This document shows positions 20,488-29,532 of a stretch of DNA of 41,485 nucleotides, in pieces. The translations under genes and the position numbers were made by a program. Each line of letters starts with the position of its first letter. Within the stretch, counting starts at the first letter, position 1. This stretch comes from Deltaproteobacteria bacterium (GTDB taxonomy: Bacteria; Desulfobacterota; Binatia; Binatales; Binataceae), in assembly GCA_021801125.1 (NCBI GenBank), contig JAJYYI010000097.1, positions 1-41,485 of the forward strand, written 5' to 3'. The notes under the pieces were generated by a model that saw only the letters and a list, made by a program, of their open reading frames with translations, was not told the origin of the DNA and did no database searches.

Positions 20488-20984
20488 CCGTTGGGCGGAA
20501 GGGGCAGCGGGTTGTGCAAGAATTCAACCAGCGTGAAAGAGTGGCTGAGGTGCGGCCCATAGGAAACGACGACCGTGACCTTACGCAGGTCGGGAAAAAG
20601 CAAGCTTGACTCGACTGTCCGCTGCCAGCGGAAGTTTGGATAGCGCCCAGGGTGGAAGCTCTGAAAGTCGCCACTGCGGCTGCCTAGGGGCGGAAACTTC
20701 TCCAACTCGGCTCTCGCCATCATTTCCTGCGCCAGTAGCGCGGCGCAAGTCACGTCGCGGCTGCGGACGATGCTGCGCAGATTTTGACGCTGCAGGGTCA
20801 GGAGCGGCAGCAGGGCGATTCCGATCACGGCGAGCGCGACCATCACTTCCAGTAGGGTGAAGCCGCGGCGTCTCTCCTCGAAGCAAACGCCTGTGAGTCG
20901 GTGCTTCGAACGGTCGCCAAGAAGATTCCGCGCAATGGCCATTAGGCTAAGCACGGGCGAGCACAACCGCGGGTAGCGGGTCAC
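20484..20984 (-). CDS. gspI: Type II secretion minor pseudopilin I
   Basis: A 166-residue minor pseudopilin with the prepilin motif RRRG/FTLLEVMVALAVIG. The start is uncertain: a GTG at 20984 overlaps the gspH stop (GTGA) and gives an unusually long leader of about 41 residues, whereas the ATG at 20942 gives about 27. Neither has a strong ribosome binding site. I keep the overlapping start because the gspI-gspJ pair is also coupled by a four-base overlap. Confidence 0.85.
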   Translation of the reverse strand: MTRYPRLCSPVLSLMAIARNLLGDRSKHRLTGVCFEERRRGFTLLEVMVALAVIGIALLPLLTLQRQNLRSIVRSRDVTCAALLAQEMMARAELEKFPPLGSRSGDFQSFHPGRYPNFRWQRTVESSLLFPDLRKVTVVVSYGPHLSHSFTLVEFLHNPLPLPPNG

Positions 20985-21580
20985 GAAGCGGATGCAGCAT
21001 AGATGAGCCGTTTTGCCGGCACATCGCCGCCGATTATCTTAACGCGCCCGGTCAGGGGCGAAAGCGAGAGCGTCATCACGCTGCCGAAGCTTGAAACCAG
21101 ATGGATTACAGCCGGGTCCGTGAATCCCTGGGGATAAAAGCTGCAGGCTATAAAGGCTCCACGCTTGCCCTGGCCGTCGGCGATAATCACGTCGCGGACT
21201 CTGACGCCGGCCGGCAGGGTAACCGGTTCGCCCCCAGGTCGCTTATAAGGACGAAGCTGAGGCTTGGCTGAATAAGGATCGAGCCAGGTTACGAAGTAGC
21301 GATTGCCTTTGAGGTCGAAGTTTAGCTGCAGAACGAGTTTCTGCGCGTTAGCTTGCACGTAGAGAAAGGTTGCTCGGCCGGCGAGCTGGCGAGCTGCGCT
21401 CTTAAGGCGAGCGTCCCGCAAAACGCCCGTATATGGCACTGCCAGCGTTAGCATCAGCGCCATGATGAAAATCACGACGGCTAACTCAATGAGCGTGAAG
21501 CCGGCCTGTGGCGCCGAACCGATACACGGCCAAAATGGCGCGTCGACCCGAGCGGCGACCTTATCGGATTTCAGTTCCAT
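20981..21580 (-). CDS. gspH: Type II secretion minor pseudopilin H
   Basis: A 199-residue minor pseudopilin with the prepilin cleavage motif AG/FTLIELAVVIFIMALML and mature Glu5. GspH joins the pseudopilus shaft to its tip complex. It lies between gspG and gspI, as usual. The leader of 27 residues is longer than average and no strong ribosome binding site is visible, so the true start may be further in. Confidence 0.88.
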   Translation of the reverse strand: MELKSDKVAARVDAPFWPCIGSAPQAGFTLIELAVVIFIMALMLTLAVPYTGVLRDARLKSAARQLAGRATFLYVQANAQKLVLQLNFDLKGNRYFVTWLDPYSAKPQLRPYKRPGGEPVTLPAGVRVRDVIIADGQGKRGAFIACSFYPQGFTDPAVIHLVSSFGSVMTLSLSPLTGRVKIIGGDVPAKRLIYAASAS

Positions 21581-21634
21581 TGAACGAGCAAGGCGTTAGT
21601 GGCGTGCCCAAAGGCGTGGCGACGCTGTCGCGCA

Positions 21635-22069
21635 CTACTGTTGACTCCCGTCGATATCGGCGTTGGTGCCTTCGCCGCCTTCCGCACCGTCGGCGCCGAA
21701 CGACTTCAGCACATATGAACTGCCGTCGCTCTGATAGAAGTATGGGTGATGCCAGGGATCTTCGGGGATTTGGCGCACGTAGCCGCCGGTCTCGTACTCG
21801 GCCGGAATCGGACCTGACGTCGGGCGCGTGACCAGCGCCTGCAGCCCCTGCTCGGTTGTCGGATAGTTCCCGTTGTCCATGTAATAGCGTTCGAGCGCCG
21901 TTTTGATCTCCGCGATATCGGCCTTGGCCTTGGTGACCTTGGCTCTATCGGTGGCGCCGCGCAAGCTCTGCACGACCAAAGTTGCAAGCAGGCCGAGAAT
22001 GAGGATGACCACCATGATTTCGATCAGCGTGAAACCCGCCTGCGGTCGTCGATCTTCTCGTCGTTCCAT
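21635..22069 (-). CDS. gspG: Type II secretion major pseudopilin G
   Basis: The main subunit of the pseudopilus that pushes substrates through the outer-membrane secretin. The mature protein begins FTLIEIMVVILILGLLATLVV after a Gly cleavage site and ends with the conserved GspG region (TTEQGLQALVTRP, PEDPWHHPYFYQSDG, VLKSFGADGAEGGEG), whose acidic loop binds calcium in characterised homologues. I choose the ATG at 22069 (144 residues, 12-residue leader) because GGAGAG lies 7 nt upstream. An ATG at 22090 would add seven residues and has no ribosome binding site. Confidence 0.95.
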   Translation of the reverse strand: MERREDRRPQAGFTLIEIMVVILILGLLATLVVQSLRGATDRAKVTKAKADIAEIKTALERYYMDNGNYPTTEQGLQALVTRPTSGPIPAEYETGGYVRQIPEDPWHHPYFYQSDGSSYVLKSFGADGAEGGEGTNADIDGSQQ

Positions 22070-22092
22070 CGAGCTTCTCTCCATTCTCATCG

Positions 22093-23313
22093 CTATTGCG
22101 CGAGCTGGTTGAGTTGGAAAATCGGTGTTAGCACCGCTAGAATCATAAATACAATTATGCCAGCCATGACCACCGTCATCATCGGCTCCAAGAGCGTGGT
22201 CATCTGCGCGAGCGAGCTGGCGACCTCGCGTTCATAGGCGTCTGCGGCCCGCTCCAGCATCGGCTCCAGTTCGCCGGAGCGTTCGCCGATACGGATCATT
22301 TCGATGAGCATCGGCGGGAACAGGCCCGAGCGGCTCAGCGTGGTGGCCATGCCGTGGCCTTCGCGGATGCTGTCGCGAGCTTTCTCAATCTCGCGAGCAA
22401 GCGTGCGGTTGGTGATAAGAAGTCTGACCGCGTCCAACGCGGTGAGCAGCTGCACGCCGCTGGAGAGCAGCGTAGCCAGCGTGCGGGCCAGGCGCGCCGA
22501 TACGATCTTGACTACCATTGGCCCGATATAAGGCATGCGTAAAATCCAACGGTCGTAAAATTCTCGCCCAGCGTTGGTGCGCAGCGCGGCGGCGGCCGCG
22601 ACTGGCAGGCCGAGCGCCGCGATAACCAATAGTAGCCAGTACTGCGCCATCGTGTTCGAGATCATGAGCAGCACTTGCGTGCTTGTCGGCAGTGCCTGCG
22701 CGGTCTGCGAGAAGACGCTAGTGATCTGCGGCACGACGTAGGCCATCAGGAACGTGACGATTCCCGCCGCCACAATCATCATGATAATCGGGTAGGTAAG
22801 GGCGCCGCGCACCTTGTTGACGAACTCGGCCTGGCTCTCGCTGTAGTCGGCCAGGCGCGCCAGTACGACCTCGAGCGCGCCCGCGGCCTCGCCGGCACGG
22901 ACCATATTGACGTAAAGGCTGGAGAAGACGTGGCCGTGCATCGCGAGCGCGTCAGCCAGCGCCGAGCCTTCGCGCACGCGCTCGCGGACTTGCGAGAAAA
23001 TTGCCCGAAGCATCGGGCGATGCACCTGTTCCGCTAGGGCGGTCAGCGCGTCGACCAGCGGCAGCCCGGCGCCGAGCAGCGTGGCGAGCTGGCGCGTAAC
23101 CAGGGCCAGCTCAGCCGCCGGCACGCGCCTGCGTAAGAAATGGCGTACCGTGGCGGTGCGTGTGGTCGGCGCCGCGGCGGACTGGCTTAAATCGGTGGGA
23201 AAGATGCCCTGCTCGCGCAGCTTGCCGCGCGCGCTGCGAGCGCTGTCGGCGTCAATCACGCCGCCAACGGCGCGCCCGTCGGCCGATAAGCCTCGATACG
23301 CGAAGACCGGCAT
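22093..23313 (-). CDS. gspF: Type II secretion inner-membrane platform protein F
   Basis: A 406-residue polytopic inner-membrane protein with two repeated GspF/PilC domains (about residues 70-190 and 270-395) and three membrane segments, including IMMIVAAGIVTFLMAYVVP and the last MMTVVMAGIIVFMILAVLTP. It couples the GspE ATPase to pseudopilin assembly. The N-terminal FAYRGLSADGRAVGG segment is typical of the family. The gene follows gspE after a 277-bp gap without a recognisable gene and precedes gspG with 23 bp between it and the chosen gspG start. Confidence 0.94.
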   Translation of the reverse strand: MPVFAYRGLSADGRAVGGVIDADSARSARGKLREQGIFPTDLSQSAAAPTTRTATVRHFLRRRVPAAELALVTRQLATLLGAGLPLVDALTALAEQVHRPMLRAIFSQVRERVREGSALADALAMHGHVFSSLYVNMVRAGEAAGALEVVLARLADYSESQAEFVNKVRGALTYPIIMMIVAAGIVTFLMAYVVPQITSVFSQTAQALPTSTQVLLMISNTMAQYWLLLVIAALGLPVAAAAALRTNAGREFYDRWILRMPYIGPMVVKIVSARLARTLATLLSSGVQLLTALDAVRLLITNRTLAREIEKARDSIREGHGMATTLSRSGLFPPMLIEMIRIGERSGELEPMLERAADAYEREVASSLAQMTTLLEPMMTVVMAGIIVFMILAVLTPIFQLNQLAQ

Positions 23314-23590
23314 CGCCTACCCGAGTCCGGCGGATGCCAAGATTAGCTGACCATGCCCACGCGTGTTAATTCGTGGCCTGCGGAAGAACCGGCCGTTCCA
23401 TGATCGTTCGGCGACATGCCGCCAACCTAAGGCGCAACGGTGCACGCGTCAGCTAGAGTTATCCGCCCGCCCATTAGGATAGCCAATAAGCTTAAGCCCG
23501 CGAAACCCCGATCAAGCAACCTTCTGGCGCGCTATTCGACATGCGCCGCACGCCTGCACCGTTCGGCTGCGCGGGAGCTTTAGGCCTTGC

Positions 23591-25309
23591 TCAGATAGCT
23601 TCCTCCTGGGTTACACGCATGAGTTCTTCGAGGGTTGTCTCGCCAGCCAGGATTCGCCGCACTCCGTGCTGGCGCAAAAGCTGCATGCCACGCTCGACGC
23701 AAGTGCGACGGATCGTCGCCGCGTCGGCGTTGCGCATCACCAGCGACCTGATCTCGTCGTTTATCACCATCAGTTCGTAGATTACCGTTCTGCCTCGGTA
23801 GCCCTTGCCGCGGCATTGGCTGCACCCGCCGGGGCGCGCTCGATAAAAAGGGCCCGTATCCTGCAGGTTTGCCAGGTCGACGCGCTTAAGTTGCGCTTCG
23901 TCAGGTGTGTAGGGTTCGCGGCACGCCGGACATACCATACGCACCAGGCGCTGCGCGATCACGGCGAGCACCGAAGAAGAGACGAGAAACGGTTCAACCC
24001 CCATGTCCACCAGACGCGTGAGCGCGCCGAACGAGTCGTTGGTGTGCAAGGTCGAGAAAACCAGGTGGCCGGTCAGCGAAGCGTGAATAGCGATGTCGGC
24101 GGTCTCGCCGTCGCGAATTTCGCCCACCATGATTACGTCAGGGTCTTGGCGCAGAATCGAGCGCAACCCGCTCGCAAAGGTCAGGTTGATCTTCGGGTTG
24201 ACCTGCATCTGGCCTACACCGGGCAATTGGTATTCGATCGGGTCCTCAATCGTGATGATGTTTTTCTCTGGGGAATTGATTCGGGTCAAACTCGCGTAGA
24301 GCGTGGTCGTTTTGCCCGAACCCGTGGGGCCGGTCACCAGGATGATGCCGTGGGCTTGCCGGATTATGCGGTCGAGTCGTTCCAGCACCTCCCCGGTAAA
24401 GCCGAGGTGATCCAGGCTAAGATCAACCAGCGTTTGCGCCCGGTCGAGAAGACGCAACACGATACGCTCGCCAAACGCCGTGGGCAGGCTCGATACGCGC
24501 ACGTCGATGTCGCGCCCTGCAATGCGGAAGCGAATTCGACCGTCCTGTGGCAGGCGCTTTTCGGCAATGTTAAGCCCGGCCATGATCTTAATTCGCGAGG
24601 CGATAGCCGCCTGAAAGCGTTTTGGCGGCGACACGACGTCGTAGAGCATGCCGTCAACGCGGAAGCGGACCACTTGCTTGCGCTCGAACGGCTCGATGTG
24701 TATGTCGCTGGCGCCGTCCTTGGCGGCCTGAGCGAGTAAGCTGTTGACGAACTTGATTACCGGCGCTGCTTCTTCGGACTCGAGCAGATCGCGCGGTTCG
24801 TTTGCCAGCTCGCTTGCGGCTTGCTCGAAAGCTTGCTGGTCCAAGTCCACCATCAGATCTTGGGCATTGCCTTGCGTCCGGTCGTAGCAGCGGTTGATAG
24901 CTTCGGCGATGACGTCCGGTGGTGATACAACCGGGTCAATCTCCTGGCCGAACAACAGCCGCAAATCGTCCAGGGGCTCGAAATTAGAAGGGTTGGCGAC
25001 GGCCAGAGTGACCGCCGTGCCGTCACTGTAGAGCGGCAGCAGGCGGTTTTTCTTGGCGTAATTGATTGGCACCTTGGCTACCAATTCCAGATCGATCGTG
25101 TGCTCGTCGAGGTAAGCCATGAACGGCAACCGGTAGTGCTGCGCTATCGCATGGATGAGCCGCTGCGGCTCGAGCGCCCCCATCTCGACCAACACCTCAC
25201 CGATTTCCTGGCCGGGTTTTCTCATTTCCTCGGCCTTTTCCAGGTCGCCGGGCGAGACCCACGAATGGTCCAACAGAATGCCTTGAACGCTTCTGCGTGC
25301 TGTCGCCAT
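23591..25309 (-). CDS. gspE: Type II secretion assembly ATPase E
   Basis: The cytoplasmic hexameric ATPase that drives pseudopilus growth. From the ATG at 25309 it has 572 residues: a GspE/PilB N-terminal domain (about 15-140), then the ATPase core with Walker A GPTGSGKT (Lys333), Asp box, Walker B (DPDVIMVGEIRD, 389-400) and His box. The zinc-binding tetracysteine module is complete (Cys460, 463, 496, 499), typical of the T2SS/PilB branch rather than retraction ATPases. A TTG at 25360 would add 17 residues. The gene heads the gsp run; no gspC or gspD lies upstream, where a divergent Met-rich protein gene is found instead. Confidence 0.95.
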   Translation of the reverse strand: MATARRSVQGILLDHSWVSPGDLEKAEEMRKPGQEIGEVLVEMGALEPQRLIHAIAQHYRLPFMAYLDEHTIDLELVAKVPINYAKKNRLLPLYSDGTAVTLAVANPSNFEPLDDLRLLFGQEIDPVVSPPDVIAEAINRCYDRTQGNAQDLMVDLDQQAFEQAASELANEPRDLLESEEAAPVIKFVNSLLAQAAKDGASDIHIEPFERKQVVRFRVDGMLYDVVSPPKRFQAAIASRIKIMAGLNIAEKRLPQDGRIRFRIAGRDIDVRVSSLPTAFGERIVLRLLDRAQTLVDLSLDHLGFTGEVLERLDRIIRQAHGIILVTGPTGSGKTTTLYASLTRINSPEKNIITIEDPIEYQLPGVGQMQVNPKINLTFASGLRSILRQDPDVIMVGEIRDGETADIAIHASLTGHLVFSTLHTNDSFGALTRLVDMGVEPFLVSSSVLAVIAQRLVRMVCPACREPYTPDEAQLKRVDLANLQDTGPFYRARPGGCSQCRGKGYRGRTVIYELMVINDEIRSLVMRNADAATIRRTCVERGMQLLRQHGVRRILAGETTLEELMRVTQEEAI

Positions 25310-25725
25310 AAGGCTAACTCTTCGAGAGTCGCCGCTCGGTTCGAGCGGCGGCAGGGGCAACCCTAATCATTGGTGCCGCACCTGAGGTGAGTTCCCATGC
25401 CTATCCTAATCCTCCAGCGTGGCCTGATCGCATCGCTTGCACAAGTAACGATCACGCTCTCGATAAGTGGTGAAACTCATGGCGCGAGCACCGCGCTCAA
25501 GAAGTTTAGTCAGAGAGAATTCGTAAATAATGTTATTATGGTAAAGGGTACAGAATCTAGCGATGGCGACGGCGGTTTGGGACGCCGTTGTCGCATTTCG
25601 GTTGCGCGAAGATAGGACGGCTAAACTCGAAAGCGACAACTGCCGACGTCGCGTGCGGCGAAAAAGCGTCGGCACCCGAATCGCTCGTCATTCGACGGTT
25701 TCAACTGTTTGGGAGGAGGCTAGCC
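25310..25725. other. Divergent promoter region between gspE and the Met-rich protein gene
   Basis: A 416-bp spacer. From about 25500 to 25560 it is clearly AT-rich and contains a small dyad, ATAAT-GTT-ATTAT (25527-25539), with TATTAT at 25534-25539 as a possible -10 element for rightward transcription. No convincing -35 pairs with it. No gene is apparent. The strong ribosome binding site at the right end belongs to the next gene. Confidence 0.5.
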
Positions 25726-26103
25726 ATGACTATACGGACGCGCTTGCTTGCAGTAACGGCTGGTTCGGCCATAGCGTCGTTCTTGGTAATCGCGGTCGCT
25801 AATGCTCAGTCACAATACCAGGGCGGAGGGCAGCAAAGGTCCATGGAAATGCGGGCCGGCGAGCAGATGGGCGGTGGCATGGAAATGGGCGGCATGGGCG
25901 GCATGGGTAAAATGGGTGGCGGAGGTGGAATGGGTGGAATGGGCGGCATGGGATGCATGCAGATGATGCATAAGGAAGTCATGCAGATGATGCAGCACGA
26001 CCCAAAGCTCAGGGGGCGCATGATGGAGTTGCACGGCGAGATGATGCGCACGATGGGCGAGGCGATGATTGAGCATGGGAAAGAGCTGCAGCAGGGAAAA
26101 TAA
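25726..26103 (+). CDS. Small secreted methionine/glycine-rich protein
   Basis: A 125-residue protein with a Sec signal peptide of about 27 residues ending ANA. The 98-residue mature part contains 23 methionines: first Gly-Gly-Met repeats (about residues 45-75), then an Met/His helix with paired methionines (MQMMHKEVMQMMQHD, MMELHGEMMRTMGEAM). Met and His clusters with one Cys are typical ligands for Cu(I) or Ag(I) in periplasmic metal-handling proteins. A metal-binding role is therefore plausible but not shown, and I recognise no named family. The ATG at 25726 has a near-perfect ribosome binding site (GGGAGGAGG, 6 nt upstream), which suggests high expression and rules out a longer reading. 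Confidence 0.75.
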   Translation: MTIRTRLLAVTAGSAIASFLVIAVANAQSQYQGGGQQRSMEMRAGEQMGGGMEMGGMGGMGKMGGGGGMGGMGGMGCMQMMHKEVMQMMQHDPKLRGRMMELHGEMMRTMGEAMIEHGKELQQGK

Positions 26104-26365
26104 CTCGCGCTGCCCGGCTTCTAATAATTAGCCATCTGCGGAGACCACGGCCGCGTTGGGGTCCTCGCGCCCGCCGCCCAAATTTATCCCTAAGGCGGCC
26201 GGCGGGTGTGACGAAGGGCGCAGGTCGTTGCGCGTCGGTTACCGTGGTTTGGAACGCTCCATATTTTGCCGCTCGGGCCAGGGCTGCGACAGAATCCTTG
26301 GCCACGGCGGCGCATATTTATTTAACTCCGCCCCCGCATCCCCACCCGCGCAAAGAGAGGCATAG

Positions 26366-26605
26366 ATGGACGAGAAGCTCAAACTGGTTAAGGGAGGCGC
26401 TCCAAAGCTAGCGCTGGTTTATGGGATGCGCCTGGTGGACTCGGACAAGTTACTGGAAGTTGAGGACGCGCTGGTGCGAGTTGCCGAAGGAGCCGAGAGG
26501 CGGGTGACGATGCATGTCATCGAGGGCAGCAAGGAGCATATACGCCGTCAGTTATTGCAAAGTGTCGAAGCATTTTTCGACCTATTCGAGGACGGCGAGC
26601 CTTGA
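26366..26605 (+). CDS. Small conserved-looking protein of unknown function
   Basis: A 79-residue cytoplasmic protein with no signal or membrane segment. It starts at an ATG preceded by AAAGAGAGG. The sequence alternates a possible beta-strand (PKLALVYGMRLVD) with acidic helices (LLEVEDALVRVAEG, IRRQLLQSVEAFFDLFED), and the codon use looks genuine. It is alone between the Met-rich protein gene and the convergent hisG. I do not recognise a family. Confidence 0.55.
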   Translation: MDEKLKLVKGGAPKLALVYGMRLVDSDKLLEVEDALVRVAEGAERRVTMHVIEGSKEHIRRQLLQSVEAFFDLFEDGEP

Positions 26606-26781
26606 TTCATCCAAAATTCCCGCTGTTTGTTACCTCCCGGTGACGCTTGACCTGACCGCATAAAGTCCCCCGGCAGGGTCCAAGCGGGCGCCGGCGAAGC
26701 CGGGCCGGGCAAAGCGCGCGATTTGGCCGGTCGCGGTAAGGCAAAATTCTCTCGGGAGCGCGGCAGGATCGGTGAACCGCG

Positions 26782-27684
26782 TCAGATGATTTTGTTGAGT
26801 GGAAATTCGATGATCCCGACTGCTCCGGCCGCCAGCAGCTTAGGAAAAAGCTCGCGTACAACCTGTTCGCTGATCACAGTTTCAACGGCCAGCCATTCCT
26901 TCCCTTTGAGCGCCGCGCTGGGATAAAGCTTCGAGACCGTCGGGGCGGTGATCGAGGGTAAAAGCGCGATCACTGAATCGAGGTTTTCCGCGGCGACGTT
27001 CATCTTGATTCCCACGCGGCTTTCGGCGTCAAGCGCGCCCCGCACCAATACGGCGATCTGCTTAATCTTGGCTTGCTTCCACGGATCCGCCCACGCGGCT
27101 TTGTTGGCCGCAAGCTGCGGGCTGGAGGTGAGAAGCTCAGCGACGATTCTCAGCCGATTGGCGCGGATTGAGGAGCCGGTCTCGGTGACCTCGACCGCGG
27201 CGTCAACCAACCCTTCGGCGACCTTGGCTTCGGTCGCACCCCAGGAAAACTCGACGTGAACGTCGACCCCGCGCTCCTTGAAGACTCGGCGGGTGAAGTT
27301 GACCATCTCGGTCGCTATATGCTTGCCGGCGAGGTCCTCCAGCCGCTGAACCGGTGAGTCCTGCGGCACTACGACCACCCATCGGGTCGGCCTTAGCGAG
27401 ACCTTGGAATAAATGAAGCCTTCGACCTCGACCACATCCACGTCGTTCTCCACGATCCAGTCATGCCCCGTGATTCCGGCGTCGAGGGAACCGTCGGCGA
27501 TATAACGGGGCATCTCCTGCGGCCGCAAAAGTCGGCAGGCCAGGGTCGGGTCGTCGATTTTTGGAATATACGAGCGGGCATCCACTGAGATGCGCCAGCC
27601 GGATTTGCGCAAAAGTTCGAGGGTCTGGGCCTCCAGGCTGCCGGTCGGAATGCCAAACTTTAAAACCTGTTCCGGTTGATTCAT
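26782..27684 (-). CDS. hisG: ATP phosphoribosyltransferase, long form
   Basis: Catalyses the first step of histidine synthesis, joining ATP and phosphoribosyl pyrophosphate. The 300-residue protein (ATG at 27684, with AAGAGAA upstream) is the long form: catalytic domains with LKFGIPTGSLEAQTLELL, GITGHDWI and the PRPP loop VTETGSSIRAN, then the C-terminal HisG_C regulatory domain (about residues 220-300) that binds histidine for feedback inhibition. The long form acts without HisZ. It lies 236 bp downstream of hisI in the same orientation, so the two may be co-transcribed; the other his genes are not in the window. Confidence 0.95.
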   Translation of the reverse strand: MNQPEQVLKFGIPTGSLEAQTLELLRKSGWRISVDARSYIPKIDDPTLACRLLRPQEMPRYIADGSLDAGITGHDWIVENDVDVVEVEGFIYSKVSLRPTRWVVVVPQDSPVQRLEDLAGKHIATEMVNFTRRVFKERGVDVHVEFSWGATEAKVAEGLVDAAVEVTETGSSIRANRLRIVAELLTSSPQLAANKAAWADPWKQAKIKQIAVLVRGALDAESRVGIKMNVAAENLDSVIALLPSITAPTVSKLYPSAALKGKEWLAVETVISEQVVRELFPKLLAAGAVGIIEFPLNKII

Positions 27685-27920
27685 TTCTCTTAACACTTCT
27701 CTTAGCACTCGGGGCGCTCGAACTTTGGCGGAGCGCCCTTTTCGTCTTTTTGTATGGATCTCTGATCACTGCAGAAATTCCCTGGCTGCGGCGCGGGCGA
27801 GGTCCGCGAGCGCGACAGCCCGGGTTCTGCCGTGTTGACTCAGTGGCTCATTCGGTCAAGAAAGTAAGCGGGGCAGTGCTTGGAGAACGCTTGGTCCCCG
27901 TTTAGCGTCGTTCCAGGCAA

Positions 27921-28340
27921 CTAGGCGGTAGGTTTTTGGTGGCCGTAGTTGGGTCCATAGCGAGCGGGGTCGACCCTGCGCTCGTCGCTTATCTCCCAGC
28001 GGCCGTCTCGTGCAACGCGAAAGAAGCAGCTTTCATAGCCCTCGGCGCAGGCAACTCCGTCGCCTCGCTGCTCGACGCGCAACAGCAATGTGTCTGCGTC
28101 GCAGTCAAGCCTAATCTCGTGAACGACCTGGAAATTGCCGGACTCTTCGCCCTTGCGCCAAAGCCTGCGCCGGGAGCGGGAATAATAACATGCGCGGCCG
28201 GTCGCCACGGTCTCTTCGAAGGCCTCTCGATTCATGTAGGCGACCATCAACAGGCGCCCGCTGGCGAAATCTTGGGTCACGACCGGTATCACGCCGCCAC
28301 CCTTGTCGAAATCTATCGCGCCACTTAAGTTGGATTCCAT
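27921..28340 (-). CDS. hisI: Phosphoribosyl-AMP cyclohydrolase
   Basis: Opens the adenine ring of phosphoribosyl-AMP in the third step of histidine synthesis. Zinc ligands Cys80, Cys98 and Cys105 and the DCDAD magnesium motif (residues 79-83) are present, together with [18 protein letters not shown]. With the ATG at 28340 the length is 139 residues, about normal for a monofunctional HisI, and no HisE domain follows. A much longer reading from 28484 would overlap the divergent lpxD start and add 48 atypical residues. The C-terminal tail (about 120-139) is slightly longer than in most homologues. Confidence 0.92.
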   Translation of the reverse strand: MESNLSGAIDFDKGGGVIPVVTQDFASGRLLMVAYMNREAFEETVATGRACYYSRSRRRLWRKGEESGNFQVVHEIRLDCDADTLLLRVEQRGDGVACAEGYESCFFRVARDGRWEISDERRVDPARYGPNYGHQKPTA

Positions 28341-28482
28341 GCTAATTGCCGGATAAAACACCAATTGGTGGATAAAACGAGCCGCCGCTAAGGTTTCATG
28401 TGGGCGAGCCTCAGCCCAAGTATCGGCGAAATCGGGCGGCGATTCAACTTCGGGGCTGGTAAGCCCTCGGTCGAGGCGAAGC

Positions 28483-29511
28483 ATGAAATTGAGCGAGCTC
28501 GCGGAACAGCTCGGACTTGAGCTGCGCGGCGATGGTGAACTCGAGATTGAGGGTCCGGCGACAATCGATCAGGCCGGACCGTCGCTCGTGACTTTTATAA
28601 TCGCGCGCAAATATCTAGGCGTGTTAAGTGAACGGCGGGCTGGTTGCGTGATCGCGCCGCCCGACCTGGCAGGCGAGGTTGGTTGCGCTGCTTTGGTCAG
28701 CACAAACCCTTACGCGGATTTCGCGCGGGCTATGCGCCTGTTCTTTCCGGTGGAGAAGCCCGCGCCCGGCGTGCATCCGAGCGCCCAGATAGCGCCCGAC
28801 GCGGTGATTGGCGAAGATGCCGCAATCGGCGCCTGCTGTGTGATCGGTGCGCGAGCCAGAATCGGTCGCAATGCCGTGATTCATCCGCATGTCACGATTT
28901 ATCCCGGCGTAACGATCGGCGATGACTTTCTCTGTCACAGCCAGGTCTCGATTCGCGAGCGCGTCGAGATAGGCCATCGCGTGACGATTCACAACGGCGC
29001 GGTAATCGGTTCGGAGGGCTTCGGTTTTGTCGAACAAGGGGGCACGCTGGTAAAGATTCCGCAGGTCGGCAAGGTGATAATCGAGGACGACGTCGAGATC
29101 GGCGCCAATGCTACTATCGACCGCGCGACGCTGGGCGCGACGCTTATCCGGCACGCGGTTAAGCTGGACAATCTGGTCCATATCGGCCACAACTGCGAGG
29201 TCGGCGAGCATTCGCGCTTTGCTGCCCAGACCGGCCTGGCAGGTTCGGTCAAGGTCGGACGTTGGTGCGAATTCGGCGGCCAGACGGGCTGTGCGGACCA
29301 TATTCAAATCGGCGATCGCGTCCGCGTGGCCGCTCAATCGGGAATTCCCAACGACGTGAGCGGCGGTTCGGTGATAGCCGGCTATCCCGCGATAGATATT
29401 CGGCGATGGCGCCGGATGGTTGCCGCGCTGCCGCGGCTTCCCGAGGTGATCCGGCGGTTGCGGGCCCTTGAAGCGCGCGCGGAGATCGATCCAGGAGCGG
29501 ACTCGTGCTAA
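28483..29511 (+). CDS. lpxD: UDP-3-O-acylglucosamine N-acyltransferase
   Basis: Adds the second acyl chain to UDP-GlcN in lipid A synthesis, using acyl-ACP in the cytoplasm. The 342 residues have an N-terminal uridine-binding domain (about 1-95), a left-handed beta-helix of hexapeptide repeats (about 97-290) and a C-terminal helical region. The catalytic His is His236 in VHIGHN, and the GFGF segment (residues 179-182) is conserved. Unusually, no other lpx gene or bamA/skp cluster is adjacent: a hydrolase-fold lipoprotein gene follows, and hisI is divergent upstream. The presence of LpxD shows that the organism makes lipopolysaccharide. Confidence 0.95.
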   Translation: MKLSELAEQLGLELRGDGELEIEGPATIDQAGPSLVTFIIARKYLGVLSERRAGCVIAPPDLAGEVGCAALVSTNPYADFARAMRLFFPVEKPAPGVHPSAQIAPDAVIGEDAAIGACCVIGARARIGRNAVIHPHVTIYPGVTIGDDFLCHSQVSIRERVEIGHRVTIHNGAVIGSEGFGFVEQGGTLVKIPQVGKVIIEDDVEIGANATIDRATLGATLIRHAVKLDNLVHIGHNCEVGEHSRFAAQTGLAGSVKVGRWCEFGGQTGCADHIQIGDRVRVAAQSGIPNDVSGGSVIAGYPAIDIRRWRRMVAALPRLPEVIRRLRALEARAEIDPGADSC

Positions 29512-29532
29512 ACCGAGTGTTTGTCGTCGAGC

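Noticed and set aside
23666-24739. 357-codon plus-strand open frame opposite gspE
   Set aside because: It is antisense to the complete gspE ATPase core, is Gly/Arg/His-rich, and shows no motif.
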